A stretch of 64,000 nt of DNA from CAYHCE01 sp964355015 (lineage in GTDB: Bacteria > Cyanobacteriota > Cyanobacteriia > PCC-6307 > Cyanobiaceae), in the NCBI GenBank assembly GCA_964355015.1, contig CAYHCE010000013.1, positions 1 through 64,000 of the forward strand, read 5' to 3'. Position numbers and translations under genes: made by a program. Shown here one piece after another: positions 35,017-45,506 of the stretch. Position 1 is the first letter of the stretch, and each line of letters opens with the position of its first letter. A model generated the notes under the pieces. That model searched no databases. It was not told the origin of the DNA and worked only from the letters and a program-made list of their open reading frames with translations.

Positions 35017-35876
35017 CACGACGGCACGGTGGAGGGCTCAGTCTGCCGGCTGGCGCAGAAGCGCCGACTGGTGAGGCAGACGCTCAGCCAGATGAATCCC
35101 ACCGCAGCGCCCGCCACGATATCGGTGAACCAGTGCACCCGGCAGTAGAGCGTGCTGGTCCAGATCAGACCCACCCACAGGGCCGATCCCAGGATCAGGG
35201 GCCGTCGAAGCCGTGGATACCTCTGGGCCAGAACGGTGCACATCAGGAAGTAGAACACCACCGCACCGGCCGCGTGGCCGCTGGGAAAGCTGCGCCCGAT
35301 CACCTCCACGAGCGTGCCGTGGGGACGGGCGCGGTCGAACAGAGGCTTGAGCCAGCGGTCGACGATCAGCAGGATTCCGCCGGTGCCCACCACCAGCCAG
35401 AGCAGGTCGTTCCAGGCCCGCTTCAGCAGCAGGAACACCAGGGCTGCCAGCACCAGCACCGCCGTGAAGCGGGTGCCGCTCACCTGGTACACCAGCACCA
35501 GAAAATCGCCGATCAGCGCGGGAATGCGCTGCCCCAGCCACTGCAGCACCGCCTCATCGAAGTCCGGATTCTCCTGACGCAGCACCATTCGCTCGATCAG
35601 CAGCACCACGGCGGCCGCCACAGCGCAGCCCAGCAGCCGCCACGGGCCGAGAATCCCCAACCAGCGCCGCAGACCCTGGCACACGACGGTCGGGTACGGC
35701 ACGGGCAGGCGTCGGTTCAAGAGGATCGGGGCGGAGAGGAGAGCTGGCTCCGGCGCAGGAGCGGGAGCGGGTGGGCGGGGCCGCGGCGGCGGAACCTCCC
35801 ACAATGAAGCAACCGGGTTCCCTCCAGCCGCCCGGACCCCTGCAGCCGCAGGGAGGCAGGCCTCAACCGGCTGCAT
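35016..35876 (-). CDS. PAP2-family membrane phosphatase with altered third motif
   Basis: A 286-residue protein with a proline-rich N-terminus (PPPRPRPPAPAPAPEP) and about five membrane spans. Motif 1 is KPLFDRARP and motif 2 is PSGHA. Motif 3 reads STLYCRVHWFTDI: the histidine and aspartate are present, but the usual arginine seven places before the histidine is Thr. PAP2 enzymes dephosphorylate lipid phosphates or undecaprenyl pyrophosphate at the membrane. The start at 35876 keeps the overlap with the upstream gene to 14 bases; a longer frame reaches 35963. Confidence 0.8.
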   Translation of the reverse strand: MQPVEACLPAAAGVRAAGGNPVASLWEVPPPRPRPPAPAPAPEPALLSAPILLNRRLPVPYPTVVCQGLRRWLGILGPWRLLGCAVAAAVVLLIERMVLRQENPDFDEAVLQWLGQRIPALIGDFLVLVYQVSGTRFTAVLVLAALVFLLLKRAWNDLLWLVVGTGGILLIVDRWLKPLFDRARPHGTLVEVIGRSFPSGHAAGAVVFYFLMCTVLAQRYPRLRRPLILGSALWVGLIWTSTLYCRVHWFTDIVAGAAVGFIWLSVCLTSRRFCASRQTEPSTVPS

Positions 35877-37653
35877 CGGTCCGCAACCGCTGCACGGGGA
35901 CCCGCCAGAGCTCGTTGCCGCCGCGGCTGGCCAGCCGGGTGGCACCCGGCGCCTTCTCGGCAAGCTGCTTCAGCTTGCGCCCCTCACCGAACAGCAGCGC
36001 CGTGCCTGCCGGGCTGCCCGGCTGCCCCACGGGCCGATCGTGGGCCAGCACGCTCTCGAGCCGGTCATGGAAACTGGCCGTGCGGCCGCTGTAGAAGACG
36101 ACGCTGTAGCGCCTGTAGCCGATCACCAGCAGTGGTTCCCCCGGCCGGGCCAGCCGGCCGGCCTGCTCGGCCAGCTCCCGCACCGGTCGCTGACGCTGGT
36201 TCTCCATCAGTGGGGCCAGAGCGGGCACCACGAACAGCAGCACCCCGACGAAACCCAGCAGGTTCGGCAACCACAGCGCCTGCGGGGCCCCTGGCCGCAG
36301 CAGCAGCAGCACGAGGCCGAGCGCAGCCGCCGCCAGCACCACGGCGAGAAGCCACGGCAGCCCGGAGGCGCTCAGCGCTGCGGCGAAGCCCGGATAGGCA
36401 GGATCGGTGGCTGCCCAGCGCGGAGCCAGCACGGCCGCCGGGGCCATCACTCCCAGCAGCAGGGCATTGATCCAGGCGCCCCAGCGCTGGGGAGGATCCG
36501 ATCCGGGCACGGCCACCGGCACGGATCCCAGCGGGAACCAGAACAGCGTCAGCAGCAGGGCTCCGGCCGGCACCAGCGGCAGGATGTAGCCCGCCAGCTT
36601 GGTGGCGGCGGCGGAGAAGAACAGCAGCACCAGCAGGAACCAGATCAGGCAGAACGGCGCCAGCTGGGCCCCGCGGGGCTGAGCCCGCCACCAGCCGAGG
36701 CGCCAGTAGCGCAGCCGGGCGATCGCCAGCGGCAGCTGCAGCGACCAGGGCAGCAGCAGCAGCAGGCTCCAGGGGAGGTAGAAGTACCAGGGGCCGGCGT
36801 GCCCATAGAGCACCGAGGTGAACCGGGCCACGTTGCTGAACCCGAAGAAGCCCCCCACGAAGCCCATGCCATCGGCCCGGGCCGCCAGCACGTACCAGGG
36901 GGCGGCCAGCAGCAGAAAGCCGGCTGCCATCGCCGCCATCGGCATCCGGCGCAGCACAGGCAGCAGTTGCCCCTGGCAGAGCAGGAAGGCCACGATCACC
37001 AGGCCCGGCAGCACCAACCCCACCGGTCCCTTGGCCAGCACCGCGATGGCGCTGAACAGGGGCATCGCCACGTAGCCGACCCGGCGCGGCAGCGGCCGCT
37101 CCGACTGGCTGTAGCTGAGAAAGAAGCCGAACAGGCTCAGGGCGATCGCGCTGGCGAGGAACATGTCCGTGACGGAGCTGCGGCCCCAGCCCACCCAACC
37201 GGGATTGAGGGCCAGCAGTGCCCCTCCCAGCCAGGCCCGCTGCCAGCGCCGCACACCCGGCTCGCTCGCCGCCCCGCAGACCCAGAGCAGAGCGAAGCCG
37301 GCCAGCACGACCGCGCTGGCCGCCAGGGCCACCGGCAACCGTGCCGCCCATTCGCTGACGCCGAACAGGCGGAAGCTGAGGGCCACCATCCAGTACCCCC
37401 AGACGGGATAGTCGAAGAAGGTGGTGCCGTTCCACCAGGGAGTGACCCAGTCACCCCGTTCGGCCATCTGGCGCCCCACCTCCACGAACAGGGCCTCGGT
37501 CTTGTCCATCAGGCTGAGGGTGCCCAGATGGTGAAAGAAGGCCAGCCAGCACAGCAGCACATAGCCGCTGGCGGTGAGGATCCAGAGGCGGTGCGGTTGC
37601 CGCTCCAGCCAGGCGATCGGACGCAGGGATGGAAACGGCAAAAGAGGAGGCAT
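35863..37653 (-). CDS. Family 39 (ArnT/PMT-type) membrane glycosyltransferase
   Basis: A 596-residue multi-span protein with the family start: a span (ILTASGYVLLCWLAFFHHLG), then LSLMDKTEALFVEVGRQMAE with the D/E pair in the first periplasmic loop, GDWVTPWWNGTTFFDYPVWG, and about ten further spans. The final 100 residues form a soluble domain. Such enzymes transfer sugars from polyprenyl-phosphate carriers to lipids or proteins. The start is uncertain: ATG at 37653 fits homology, ATG at 37752 is also open and lies 39 bases past the sigma factor stop. Confidence 0.85.
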   Translation of the reverse strand: MPPLLPFPSLRPIAWLERQPHRLWILTASGYVLLCWLAFFHHLGTLSLMDKTEALFVEVGRQMAERGDWVTPWWNGTTFFDYPVWGYWMVALSFRLFGVSEWAARLPVALAASAVVLAGFALLWVCGAASEPGVRRWQRAWLGGALLALNPGWVGWGRSSVTDMFLASAIALSLFGFFLSYSQSERPLPRRVGYVAMPLFSAIAVLAKGPVGLVLPGLVIVAFLLCQGQLLPVLRRMPMAAMAAGFLLLAAPWYVLAARADGMGFVGGFFGFSNVARFTSVLYGHAGPWYFYLPWSLLLLLPWSLQLPLAIARLRYWRLGWWRAQPRGAQLAPFCLIWFLLVLLFFSAAATKLAGYILPLVPAGALLLTLFWFPLGSVPVAVPGSDPPQRWGAWINALLLGVMAPAAVLAPRWAATDPAYPGFAAALSASGLPWLLAVVLAAAALGLVLLLLRPGAPQALWLPNLLGFVGVLLFVVPALAPLMENQRQRPVRELAEQAGRLARPGEPLLVIGYRRYSVVFYSGRTASFHDRLESVLAHDRPVGQPGSPAGTALLFGEGRKLKQLAEKAPGATRLASRGGNELWRVPVQRLRTDAAG

Positions 37654-37790
37654 GCAGAGGGGAGTCCGCCAGGGATCCCACCGAAACGATCCTGCGGCGA
37701 TGGCTACCGTCGCCCGATCCCTGGGGAGGCGATGGTAGATCCAGCCGGCCATTCAGCCTGCGCCACAGGAATCGATCAGGGGGGCGGCGC

Positions 37791-39248
<1,458 letters not shown>

Positions 39249-39655
39249 AGGACGGAGGGCGGCGGAAGGAGGGCGGCGGAGGAGAGGAACAGCTGGAGGG
39301 GGAAAAGCGTGAAAAGCCTGGGAGGCAGTGAAGAGCGAACGCTGAGCCCATCGATCGCCGAACGGTCGACGGGCCACGACAGCCTGCATGAACCTGCCCA
39401 TCGGCGGTCAGCCGGATCGGGCCGGAAGCTCGGAGGTGCTCAAACGTCGATTCGGAACGGAACCAACCGGGACTCAACGACGAAGGACGGCACGGATGCC
39501 AGCGCAGTGCTGTCAGGGGTGGTCGCAGACCGGGAGGCACGGTGGAGGGGGTCTCCGGACGGCCTTCTCTTCAGGTCTTCCCACTGGACGGAACTCTGCC
39601 TGGTTCCGACAGCAGCCAGTTGGACTGCTCAACCTTCATATCTTAAGAAACCCCT
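39249..39655. promoter_or_regulatory. Divergent control region between sigA and priA
   Basis: A 407-base gap between two divergent genes. No supported coding frame. It is less GC-rich near 39630-39665, with an AT-rich stretch (CTTCATATCTTAAGAAA) that is the likeliest promoter area. No clear -35/-10 pair could be fixed by eye. Confidence 0.4.
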
Positions 39656-39664
39656 ATGGGGTTT
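39648..39664 (+). promoter_or_regulatory. Perfect 7-base hairpin spanning the priA start codon
   Basis: AAACCCC at 39648-39654 and GGGGTTT at 39658-39664 are perfect complements around a TAT loop; the annotated ATG (39656-39658) lies at the loop. Such a structure would hide the start in RNA, or it may mark an operator at the DNA level. Alternatively translation starts at the GTG near 39686 and this is leader sequence. Confidence 0.35.
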
Positions 39665-41938
39665 GCAAGGCGAACGGCAGCTTCCGTGGGGGAGCCTCCG
39701 CGGCCCACCTGGCTGCAGGTCTGGGTGGAGGCCGGCCGCGAGGGGCGTGTGTTCACCTATGCCAACCCCGAAGGTCTGCCCCTGGACGCCGGTGACCTGG
39801 TGCGGCTGCGCCTGCGTGGCCGGCGCCACATCGGCCTTGTGCTGGCGACCCGTCCAACGCCGCCACCGGATCTCGAGCCGGCCCGCCTGGTGCCGGTGGA
39901 GGGCCTGCACCAGGCCGCCGCCGTGGATCCGCAATGGCAGGCCCTGCTGGCGGAGGTGGCCGTCCAGTGCCACACCAGCCTGTTCAAGACGCTGAAGACA
40001 GCGCTGCCGCCGGGCTGGCTGGGTCAGCGCTCGGCAGGAGCGGCGGAGCGCCCGCGGCAGCAGCAATGGGTGCAGCTGCTGAGCGCCGACACGGCCATGA
40101 CCCGCCGCCAGGAGGAACTGGTCGTGCGGCTGGGGCAGGAGGGGGGGGGTGCCTGGCTGCGCACGATCACCGGCCCCTGGGGATTCAGCCGCGCCGTCGT
40201 GCAGGGGCTCGAGCAGCGGCTGCGACTGCGGCTGGAGCGGCGGGCAGCCCCGCCGCGAGCTGGCTGCGCCGGGGAAGACGTGGCCGCTGCCGGCTCCCTG
40301 CAGCCGCCACGCCAGCTCAGCGACGCGCAGCAACAGGCCCTCGATCGCATCCTGGCCGCCGCGCCGGGGCAGGAGCTGCTGCTCTGGGGCGTGACCGGCG
40401 CCGGCAAGACCGAGGTGTACCTGCAGGCGGCGGCCGCCTGCCTGGCCGCCGGCCGCAGCGCCCTGATGCTCACACCGGAGATCGGCCTGATCCCGCAGCT
40501 GCTGGATCGGTTCCAGGCCCGTTTCGGCGACCGGATCCTCGAATATCACAGCGGGCTGGCCGAGGGGGAGCGCATCTCCGCCTGGCGCCGCTGCCTCACG
40601 GCCCGCGGCGCCGATGCCCTGATCGCCGTGGGCACACGCTCCGCCGTCTTCCTGCCCCTGCCCGAGCCGGGGCTGATCGTGCTCGACGAGGAACACGACA
40701 GCTCCTACAAGCAGGAGAGCCCCATGCCCTGCTACCACGCCCGCGAGGTGGCGCGGCTGCGCTGCCGCAACGGCGGTGCCCGGTTGCTGCTCGGCAGCGC
40801 CACCCCCTCACTGGAAACCTGGCTGGCCTGCCGGGAGCGCCAGCCTCCGATCGCCCTGCTGCGTCTGCCGGAGCGCATCGGCGGCCAGCCGCCGGCTCCC
40901 GTCGCCGTGGTGGACATGCGCCTGGAGCTGGCCGAAGGGCACCGACGCCTGATCAGCCGTGCCCTGATGGAGCGGCTGCGGCAGCTGCCGCAGCAGGACG
41001 GGCAGGCCGTGGTGCTGGTGCCGCGGCGTGGCTACAGCAGTTTTCTCAGCTGCCGCAGCTGCGGCGAGGTGGTGCCGTGTCCCCACTGTGACGTGCCCCT
41101 GACGGTGCACCGCCAGCGGGGAGGGCACGAATGGCTTCGCTGCCACTGGTGCGACCACCGCCAGGAGCTGACGCAGCGCTGCGCGCAGTGCGGCTCCACC
41201 GCCTTCAAGCCCTTCGGGGCCGGCACCCAGCGGGTGATGGAACAGCTGGAGCAGGAACTGGAGGGCCTGCGGCTGCTGCGCTTCGATCGCGACACCACCC
41301 GCGGTCGCGACGGCCACCGCCGCCTGCTGGCCCGCTTCGCCGCCGGGGAGGCGGACGTGCTGGTGGGGACCCAGATGCTCGCCAAGGGCATGGATCTGCC
41401 CCGCGTCACCCTGGCGGCGGTGCTGGCTGCCGATGGACTGCTGCATCGCCCCGACCTCCGCGCCGGCGAGCACTGCCTGCAGCTGCTGCTGCAGCTCGCC
41501 GGCCGGGCCGGCCGGGGCGAACGCCCGGGCACGGTGATCGTGCAGACCTACACCCCCGACCATCCGGTGATCCGTCACCTGATCGATGGGCACTACGAGA
41601 CCTTTCTGGAGGAGGAAGGGCAGCAGCGCCGCCAGGCGGGCCTGGTGCCGTTCAGCCGCGCCTGCCTGCTGAGGCTGGCCGGCCCCTCCGCCAGCGCCAC
41701 CGCCACGGCCGCCGCCGCCCTGGCGGAACGGCTGCGACCGGCCGTGGACCACTCCGGCTGGCTTCTGATCGGCCCGGCGCCGGCGCCGGTGGCCCGCGTG
41801 GCCGGCCGCCACCGCTGGCAGCTGCTGCTGCATGGACCGGCCGGCTCGGCTCTGCCCCTGCCCCCCGAGGCCGAGCTTCGCGTCGGCCTCGACCGGCTGG
41901 TGAGCCTCTCGATCGATCCCGATCCGATCGAGCTCTGA
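39656..41938 (+). CDS. priA: Primosomal protein N' (replication restart helicase)
   Basis: A 760-residue helicase that reloads the replisome at stalled forks. Seen: an N-terminal DNA-binding domain (LQVWVEAGREGRVFTYANPE), Walker A GVTGAGKTEVYLQ near residue 247, DEEHDSSYKQE (DEEH box), LLGSATPSLETW, and the zinc-binding cysteines CRSCGEVVPCPHC and CHWCDH...CAQCGS near 465-510. Motif VI is LQLAGRAGRGERPG. The start lies in a hairpin; a GTG at 39686 is an alternative. Confidence 0.95.
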   Translation: MGFARRTAASVGEPPRPTWLQVWVEAGREGRVFTYANPEGLPLDAGDLVRLRLRGRRHIGLVLATRPTPPPDLEPARLVPVEGLHQAAAVDPQWQALLAEVAVQCHTSLFKTLKTALPPGWLGQRSAGAAERPRQQQWVQLLSADTAMTRRQEELVVRLGQEGGGAWLRTITGPWGFSRAVVQGLEQRLRLRLERRAAPPRAGCAGEDVAAAGSLQPPRQLSDAQQQALDRILAAAPGQELLLWGVTGAGKTEVYLQAAAACLAAGRSALMLTPEIGLIPQLLDRFQARFGDRILEYHSGLAEGERISAWRRCLTARGADALIAVGTRSAVFLPLPEPGLIVLDEEHDSSYKQESPMPCYHAREVARLRCRNGGARLLLGSATPSLETWLACRERQPPIALLRLPERIGGQPPAPVAVVDMRLELAEGHRRLISRALMERLRQLPQQDGQAVVLVPRRGYSSFLSCRSCGEVVPCPHCDVPLTVHRQRGGHEWLRCHWCDHRQELTQRCAQCGSTAFKPFGAGTQRVMEQLEQELEGLRLLRFDRDTTRGRDGHRRLLARFAAGEADVLVGTQMLAKGMDLPRVTLAAVLAADGLLHRPDLRAGEHCLQLLLQLAGRAGRGERPGTVIVQTYTPDHPVIRHLIDGHYETFLEEEGQQRRQAGLVPFSRACLLRLAGPSASATATAAAALAERLRPAVDHSGWLLIGPAPAPVARVAGRHRWQLLLHGPAGSALPLPPEAELRVGLDRLVSLSIDPDPIEL

Positions 41939-41952
41939 CTGGCGCGCCTTCT

Positions 41953-41978
41953 GCCCCGGCGAGGGCTACTCCGGGGAG
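41953..41978. terminator. Possible bidirectional terminator between convergent genes
   Basis: CCCCGG at 41954-41959 pairs with CCGGGG at 41971-41976 around an 11-base loop, between the priA stop and the end of the minus-strand DUF3153 gene (the 3' end of that gene overlaps the hairpin). There is no T run. Position between two converging genes is the main support. Confidence 0.3.
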
Positions 41979-43087
41979 CCTTTCCCGGGGGCGGGCAATT
42001 CCGGCCAGCCGTAGCCCACCTGGCGCCGCAGCCGCTGCAGCGTGAGCGTGAGCAGCAGCAGCAGCAGGATCGCCAGGGTCCCCAGACCGAGCCGGCTCCA
42101 GCGCCAGCCCTGGAGCTCCAGTCGGTTCAGGGCACCGCTCGCCAGGGGCCAGGCGACGCCGTCCCCCTGGCGCTGCGGCCTGAGCGGGGTGGCCAGACGC
42201 ACCTCCCGGACGGCCACCGGGGCAAGGCTGACGCTGAAGCTCAGCCCCGGCAGCGGCCGCACCTGGCGCAGATCCAGCTCGAGGCGGAAGCGCTGGCGCA
42301 CGCCGAGCAGCCAGTTGCGTTCCTGCAACTCCAGCAGCGGCGGCGGCAGTTCGAGGCCATTCAGACCCGCGGCCACGGCCACGCTGCGGCGCAGCAACCG
42401 GGCCGCCTCGGCGGCGGGAACGGGCCCGCTGCGCAGGATCTGCCGGCCCTGGCCCTGCTCGATCGTCAGGGCCGGGCCGCGCAGCTCCTCGGCAAAGCGC
42501 CGCTGCCAGGGCAGCAGCTGCCCGGTGTCGCTCTCGAGGGTCTGCCGGAGCTGCAGCCGGCCCGGCCCGGTGAAGCGAACCTCGGTGTCGACCCGCAGGC
42601 AGCCGCCCAGCAGGCCGGTGAGGAGCACCAGCAGCAGCAGTGCCACCACCGCGAAGCCCAGCGGGCTGCGGGTGGGTCCCACCGGCGGAGGGGTGGGTGG
42701 CCGGGGCGGCGTGACGCCCCGTGCGGCGCCGGTGGGAAGACGGCCCTGCAGCGATTCCACCCCCCCCAGCGGCGGCAGGGTCAGGGACCAGCTCTCGGGG
42801 CGCCTGAGCTGCGGCGCCTCCAGGATCAGCTGCAGGTCCCTGGCCTGGCGACGCAGCTCCGGGTCGGCGCAGGCCTCCAGACCCCGGCAGCAGGCGGCGG
42901 CGCGGCTGGACTCCCCCTGACCGATGAGGGCGGTGGCCATCAGCAGCCGCACCCTGCCTCCGAGCGCAGAGCGGATCGGATGGGCCGCGGCGATCGGCTC
43001 CAGCAGCCGCAGACAGCGGCCGTACTCGCCCCGATCCAGGGCCAGCCGGGCCTGCTGCAGCGATTCGTCAGCCACGCCCTGGGGCAT
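41966..43087 (-). CDS. DUF3153 membrane protein with TPR-like N-terminal extension
   Basis: A 373-residue protein. Residues 5-95 are helical and TPR-like (LQQARLALDRGEYGRCLRLL), followed by a Pro/Thr-rich linker, a membrane span at about 143-162 ending LLGGC, then the DUF3153 region (LRVDTEVRFTGPGRLQLRQT) and a final membrane span (LGLGTLAILLLLLLTLTLQR). In simpler homologues the span would be a lipoprotein signal with the cysteine as lipid site; here it is internal. It overlaps the argB end by 20 bases; a GTG at 43075 is an alternative start. Confidence 0.75.
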   Translation of the reverse strand: MPQGVADESLQQARLALDRGEYGRCLRLLEPIAAAHPIRSALGGRVRLLMATALIGQGESSRAAACCRGLEACADPELRRQARDLQLILEAPQLRRPESWSLTLPPLGGVESLQGRLPTGAARGVTPPRPPTPPPVGPTRSPLGFAVVALLLLVLLTGLLGGCLRVDTEVRFTGPGRLQLRQTLESDTGQLLPWQRRFAEELRGPALTIEQGQGRQILRSGPVPAAEAARLLRRSVAVAAGLNGLELPPPLLELQERNWLLGVRQRFRLELDLRQVRPLPGLSFSVSLAPVAVREVRLATPLRPQRQGDGVAWPLASGALNRLELQGWRWSRLGLGTLAILLLLLLTLTLQRLRRQVGYGWPELPAPGKGSPE

Positions 43088-43982
43088 CGGAGGCCATGCC
43101 GCGCGTGGTGCCCACCACCATCGTGCCGATGCCCGCATCGGTGAACACTTCCAGCAGCAGAGCGTGAGGCACGCGCCCATCGACGATGTGGGCGGCCGCC
43201 ACGCCCTGGGCCAGCGCCCGGATGCAGCACTGGGTCTTCGGGGTCATGCCGCCCTTCACGACCCCGGTGCGGATCAGCTCACGAGCCTCGGAGAGGTTGA
43301 GGTGACGAACCAGGGAAGCCGGATCGTCCCGGTCGCGCAGGATGCCGGGGGTGTCGGTGAGCAGGATCAGCTTCTCGGCCTGCAGGGCCGCCGCCAGTTC
43401 GCCGGCCACGGTGTCGGCGTTGATGTTGTGGGCCTGGCCCTCGGGGTTGGGGGCCACGCTGGAGATCACGGGGATGTAACCCGCCTGCAGCAGGGGCCCG
43501 AGCACGGCCGGATGCACCGCCGCCACGTCGCCGACCAGGCCATGGGAGCCCTCGTCCCAGGTGCGGGCCTCCACCAGACCGCCGTCGCAGCCGGAAAGGC
43601 CGACCGCCCGGCCTCCCACCCGGTTCAGCCCGTTGACGATCTGCTTGTTGACCCGGCCCACCAGCACCATCTCCACCACGTCCATCGTGTCGGGGCTGGT
43701 GATCCTCAGGCCGTTGCGGAACTCCGGTTCGATCGCCAGGCGTCCGAGCCACTGATTGATCTCCGGGCCACCGCCGTGCACCACAACTGGCTGCACGCCC
43801 ACACAGGCCAGCAGGGCCAGATCGCGGAAGACCGCGCTGCGCAGGTCCTCGCGCACCATGGCGGCTCCGCCGTACTTCACCACCACCCGGCGGCCGGCGA
43901 ACCGCTGGATGTAGGGCAGGGCTTCACTGAGAACGGAAACCCGCAGGGTGTCCTGCTCGCTGATGACGGGGTCCTGGCTCAA
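43068..43982 (-). CDS. argB: Acetylglutamate kinase
   Basis: A 304-residue kinase phosphorylating N-acetylglutamate in arginine synthesis; in cyanobacteria it is controlled by the PII protein and arginine. Seen: RVSVLSEALPYIQRFAGRRV, VVKYGGAAM, VVVHGGGPEINQW, NINADTVAGELAAAL, LLTDTPGIL, and GGMTPK near the end. The start is inferred as TTG at 43982, 9 residues before the conserved RVSVLSEALPYIQ; no ATG or GTG lies closer, and the frame runs further upstream with no homology. Confidence 0.93.
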   Translation of the reverse strand: MSQDPVISEQDTLRVSVLSEALPYIQRFAGRRVVVKYGGAAMVREDLRSAVFRDLALLACVGVQPVVVHGGGPEINQWLGRLAIEPEFRNGLRITSPDTMDVVEMVLVGRVNKQIVNGLNRVGGRAVGLSGCDGGLVEARTWDEGSHGLVGDVAAVHPAVLGPLLQAGYIPVISSVAPNPEGQAHNINADTVAGELAAALQAEKLILLTDTPGILRDRDDPASLVRHLNLSEARELIRTGVVKGGMTPKTQCCIRALAQGVAAAHIVDGRVPHALLLEVFTDAGIGTMVVGTTRGMASDAPGRG

Positions 43983-44047
43983 GGGGCGATCGGTGGGGGA
44001 AAGGTGTGCAGCGGAGCTGTGCAGCGCCGGCGGCGCCGGCTTCCGGG

Positions 44048-44599
44048 TCAGCCGGCGCCGCCCTCCGAGGGCAGCAGGGTCAGCTCCAGATCGGTGGCGG
44101 ACCGCTGGCGGACCTCCGCCCGCAGCCCGGGCCCGAAGAACCGGCCGAGCCGGTCTTGGCGGGCCTGCCAACGTTCGAACGGCACGCCGTTGCAGCGGAA
44201 GCGCAGCAGCAGGGCATACCCCCCCTCCGCCTCCCGCTCGGCCACGCTGATCAGCTCCGGAGGCTGATCAGCGTCCCAGAGACTGAGCGCTTCGAGTGAG
44301 GATTCCAGATGGGCCTTCTGGCCGTAGCGCCAACGGGTCACATCCCTGAGCAGCTTGCGCAGCGGCTCGCTGGCGGCCTGATCGCGCAGGGCCCGCAGCT
44401 CCGCCGGCGGCGTCAGTCGCTCGGCCGGCGGCAGTTCGGAGGACTTGAGCGCCAGCCCGCCCAGCAGCACCGGAACCCCGTAGAAGACGCCCGCCAGGCT
44501 GAGGTTGGGGCTGTCGGTGGCGTAGGCGATCGAGCCGATCACCGTGAGGACCGCGCCGGCGATGGTCAGCAGGCTGCCGGGGGATGTCAGTGCTTGCAT
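44048..44599 (-). CDS. DUF2854 family membrane protein
   Basis: A 183-residue protein with two N-terminal spans (SLLTIAGAVLTVIGSIAYAT; LAGVFYGVPVLLGGLALKSS) and a soluble domain (LLRDVTRWRYGQKAHLESSL, then AERAEGG-type AEREAEGGYALLLRFRC, and LGRFFGPGLRAEVRQR). This matches DUF2854, conserved in cyanobacteria and plants, function unknown. ATG at 44599 is chosen; GGAAG lies upstream. It precedes argB by 65 bases in the same direction. Confidence 0.85.
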   Translation of the reverse strand: MQALTSPGSLLTIAGAVLTVIGSIAYATDSPNLSLAGVFYGVPVLLGGLALKSSELPPAERLTPPAELRALRDQAASEPLRKLLRDVTRWRYGQKAHLESSLEALSLWDADQPPELISVAEREAEGGYALLLRFRCNGVPFERWQARQDRLGRFFGPGLRAEVRQRSATDLELTLLPSEGGAG

Positions 44600-44664
44600 C
44601 TCGCCATCTTCCTGCAACGCCGTGCAGGATGGCGACAGCTGCGGTGGCGTACCACCCCCAGACC

Positions 44665-44922
44665 ATGTCATCGCCTCTCCCGGACTCCGATGTCACCGCC
44701 CAACCTGCCGCGACGGGTCGCGCCAGCGACGCCGTTCCCGCCGATCAGGCCGGGCAGCCAGGCACCGGCCTCCTGCTGGATCAGCTGGCCGAGGACAGAT
44801 TGTGGCTGCTGCGGCAGATCGATGCCGGCCGCTGGCCCGATCTGCGCCTGGATCTGGCAGCCCTGGAGCGGGAACTGGGCCAGCTGCTCGATCAGGCGCG
44901 GGAGCGGCTGGGCGAGGGCTGA
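44665..44922 (+). CDS. Small conserved-looking protein, unknown
   Basis: An 85-residue protein: a disordered N-terminus (AQPAATGRASDAVPADQAGQ), then one amphipathic helical segment (LLLDQLAEDRLWLLRQIDAG...LALERELGQLLDQARERL) suitable for coiled-coil pairing. The ATG at 44665 avoids overlapping the divergent DUF2854 gene. Coding character is good but no family is recognised. Confidence 0.55.
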   Translation: MSSPLPDSDVTAQPAATGRASDAVPADQAGQPGTGLLLDQLAEDRLWLLRQIDAGRWPDLRLDLAALERELGQLLDQARERLGEG

Positions 44923-44953
44923 GGCCGCCATGGCGCTCGGCGCGGCTTCGGGC

Positions 44954-45502
44954 TCAGAACGGGATGTCGTCTTCCTCCTCGGAGAGATCGGGAACCAGCG
45001 GCGAGGTGTTCCAGGTGGGCGCCTCCGCCGCGGCGGGCTGGCGTGGGGAGGCAGCAGGAATCGGTGCCGGCACTGGGGCGCGGCCCACCCGGCGGGCGGG
45101 GACAGGTACAGGTGCCGTGGCGGGAAGGGGTGCCGTGGCTGGGGCCGTGGGCGTGGCCGGGGCCATCGGGGCGGCGCCGAGGGGATGCAGCCGGGCCAGG
45201 GTGAATTCGGCCCGCTTCTCCTTCAGCCCGTCCTGCCGGGTGACGGTGTTCATCCGCAGCCGCCCTTCCAGCACCAGGCGTTGACCCACCTGGACCCGGT
45301 TCTGCAGATCCTGGGCCAGGTTGCCCCAACCCACCACCTTGAGCTGACCCGGGGGGTCCTCGGGCCTCAGCCCGTCCAGCTGCACAGCCATTTCGGCCAC
45401 CGGGGTCTGATTGTCCTGGGTGTAGCGGACCTGGGGTGCCTCCAGCACCACCACCTCCAGCAAGCAGTGATTCACGACCCGGACCGCGACGGCGGCGCCC
45501 AT
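44954..45502 (-). CDS. ssb: Single-stranded DNA-binding protein
   Basis: A 182-residue SSB. The OB-fold occupies the first 105 residues (VNHCLLEVVVLEAPQVRYTQ; LKVVGWGNLAQDLQNRVQVG; LVLEGRLRMNT), followed by a proline/alanine-rich flexible linker and the acidic tip EEEDDIPF at the extreme C-terminus, the docking site for replication and repair proteins. The start at 45502 is only 4 bases from the divergent cobK start. Confidence 0.92.
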   Translation of the reverse strand: MGAAVAVRVVNHCLLEVVVLEAPQVRYTQDNQTPVAEMAVQLDGLRPEDPPGQLKVVGWGNLAQDLQNRVQVGQRLVLEGRLRMNTVTRQDGLKEKRAEFTLARLHPLGAAPMAPATPTAPATAPLPATAPVPVPARRVGRAPVPAPIPAASPRQPAAAEAPTWNTSPLVPDLSEEEDDIPF

Positions 45503-45506
45503 CCTG

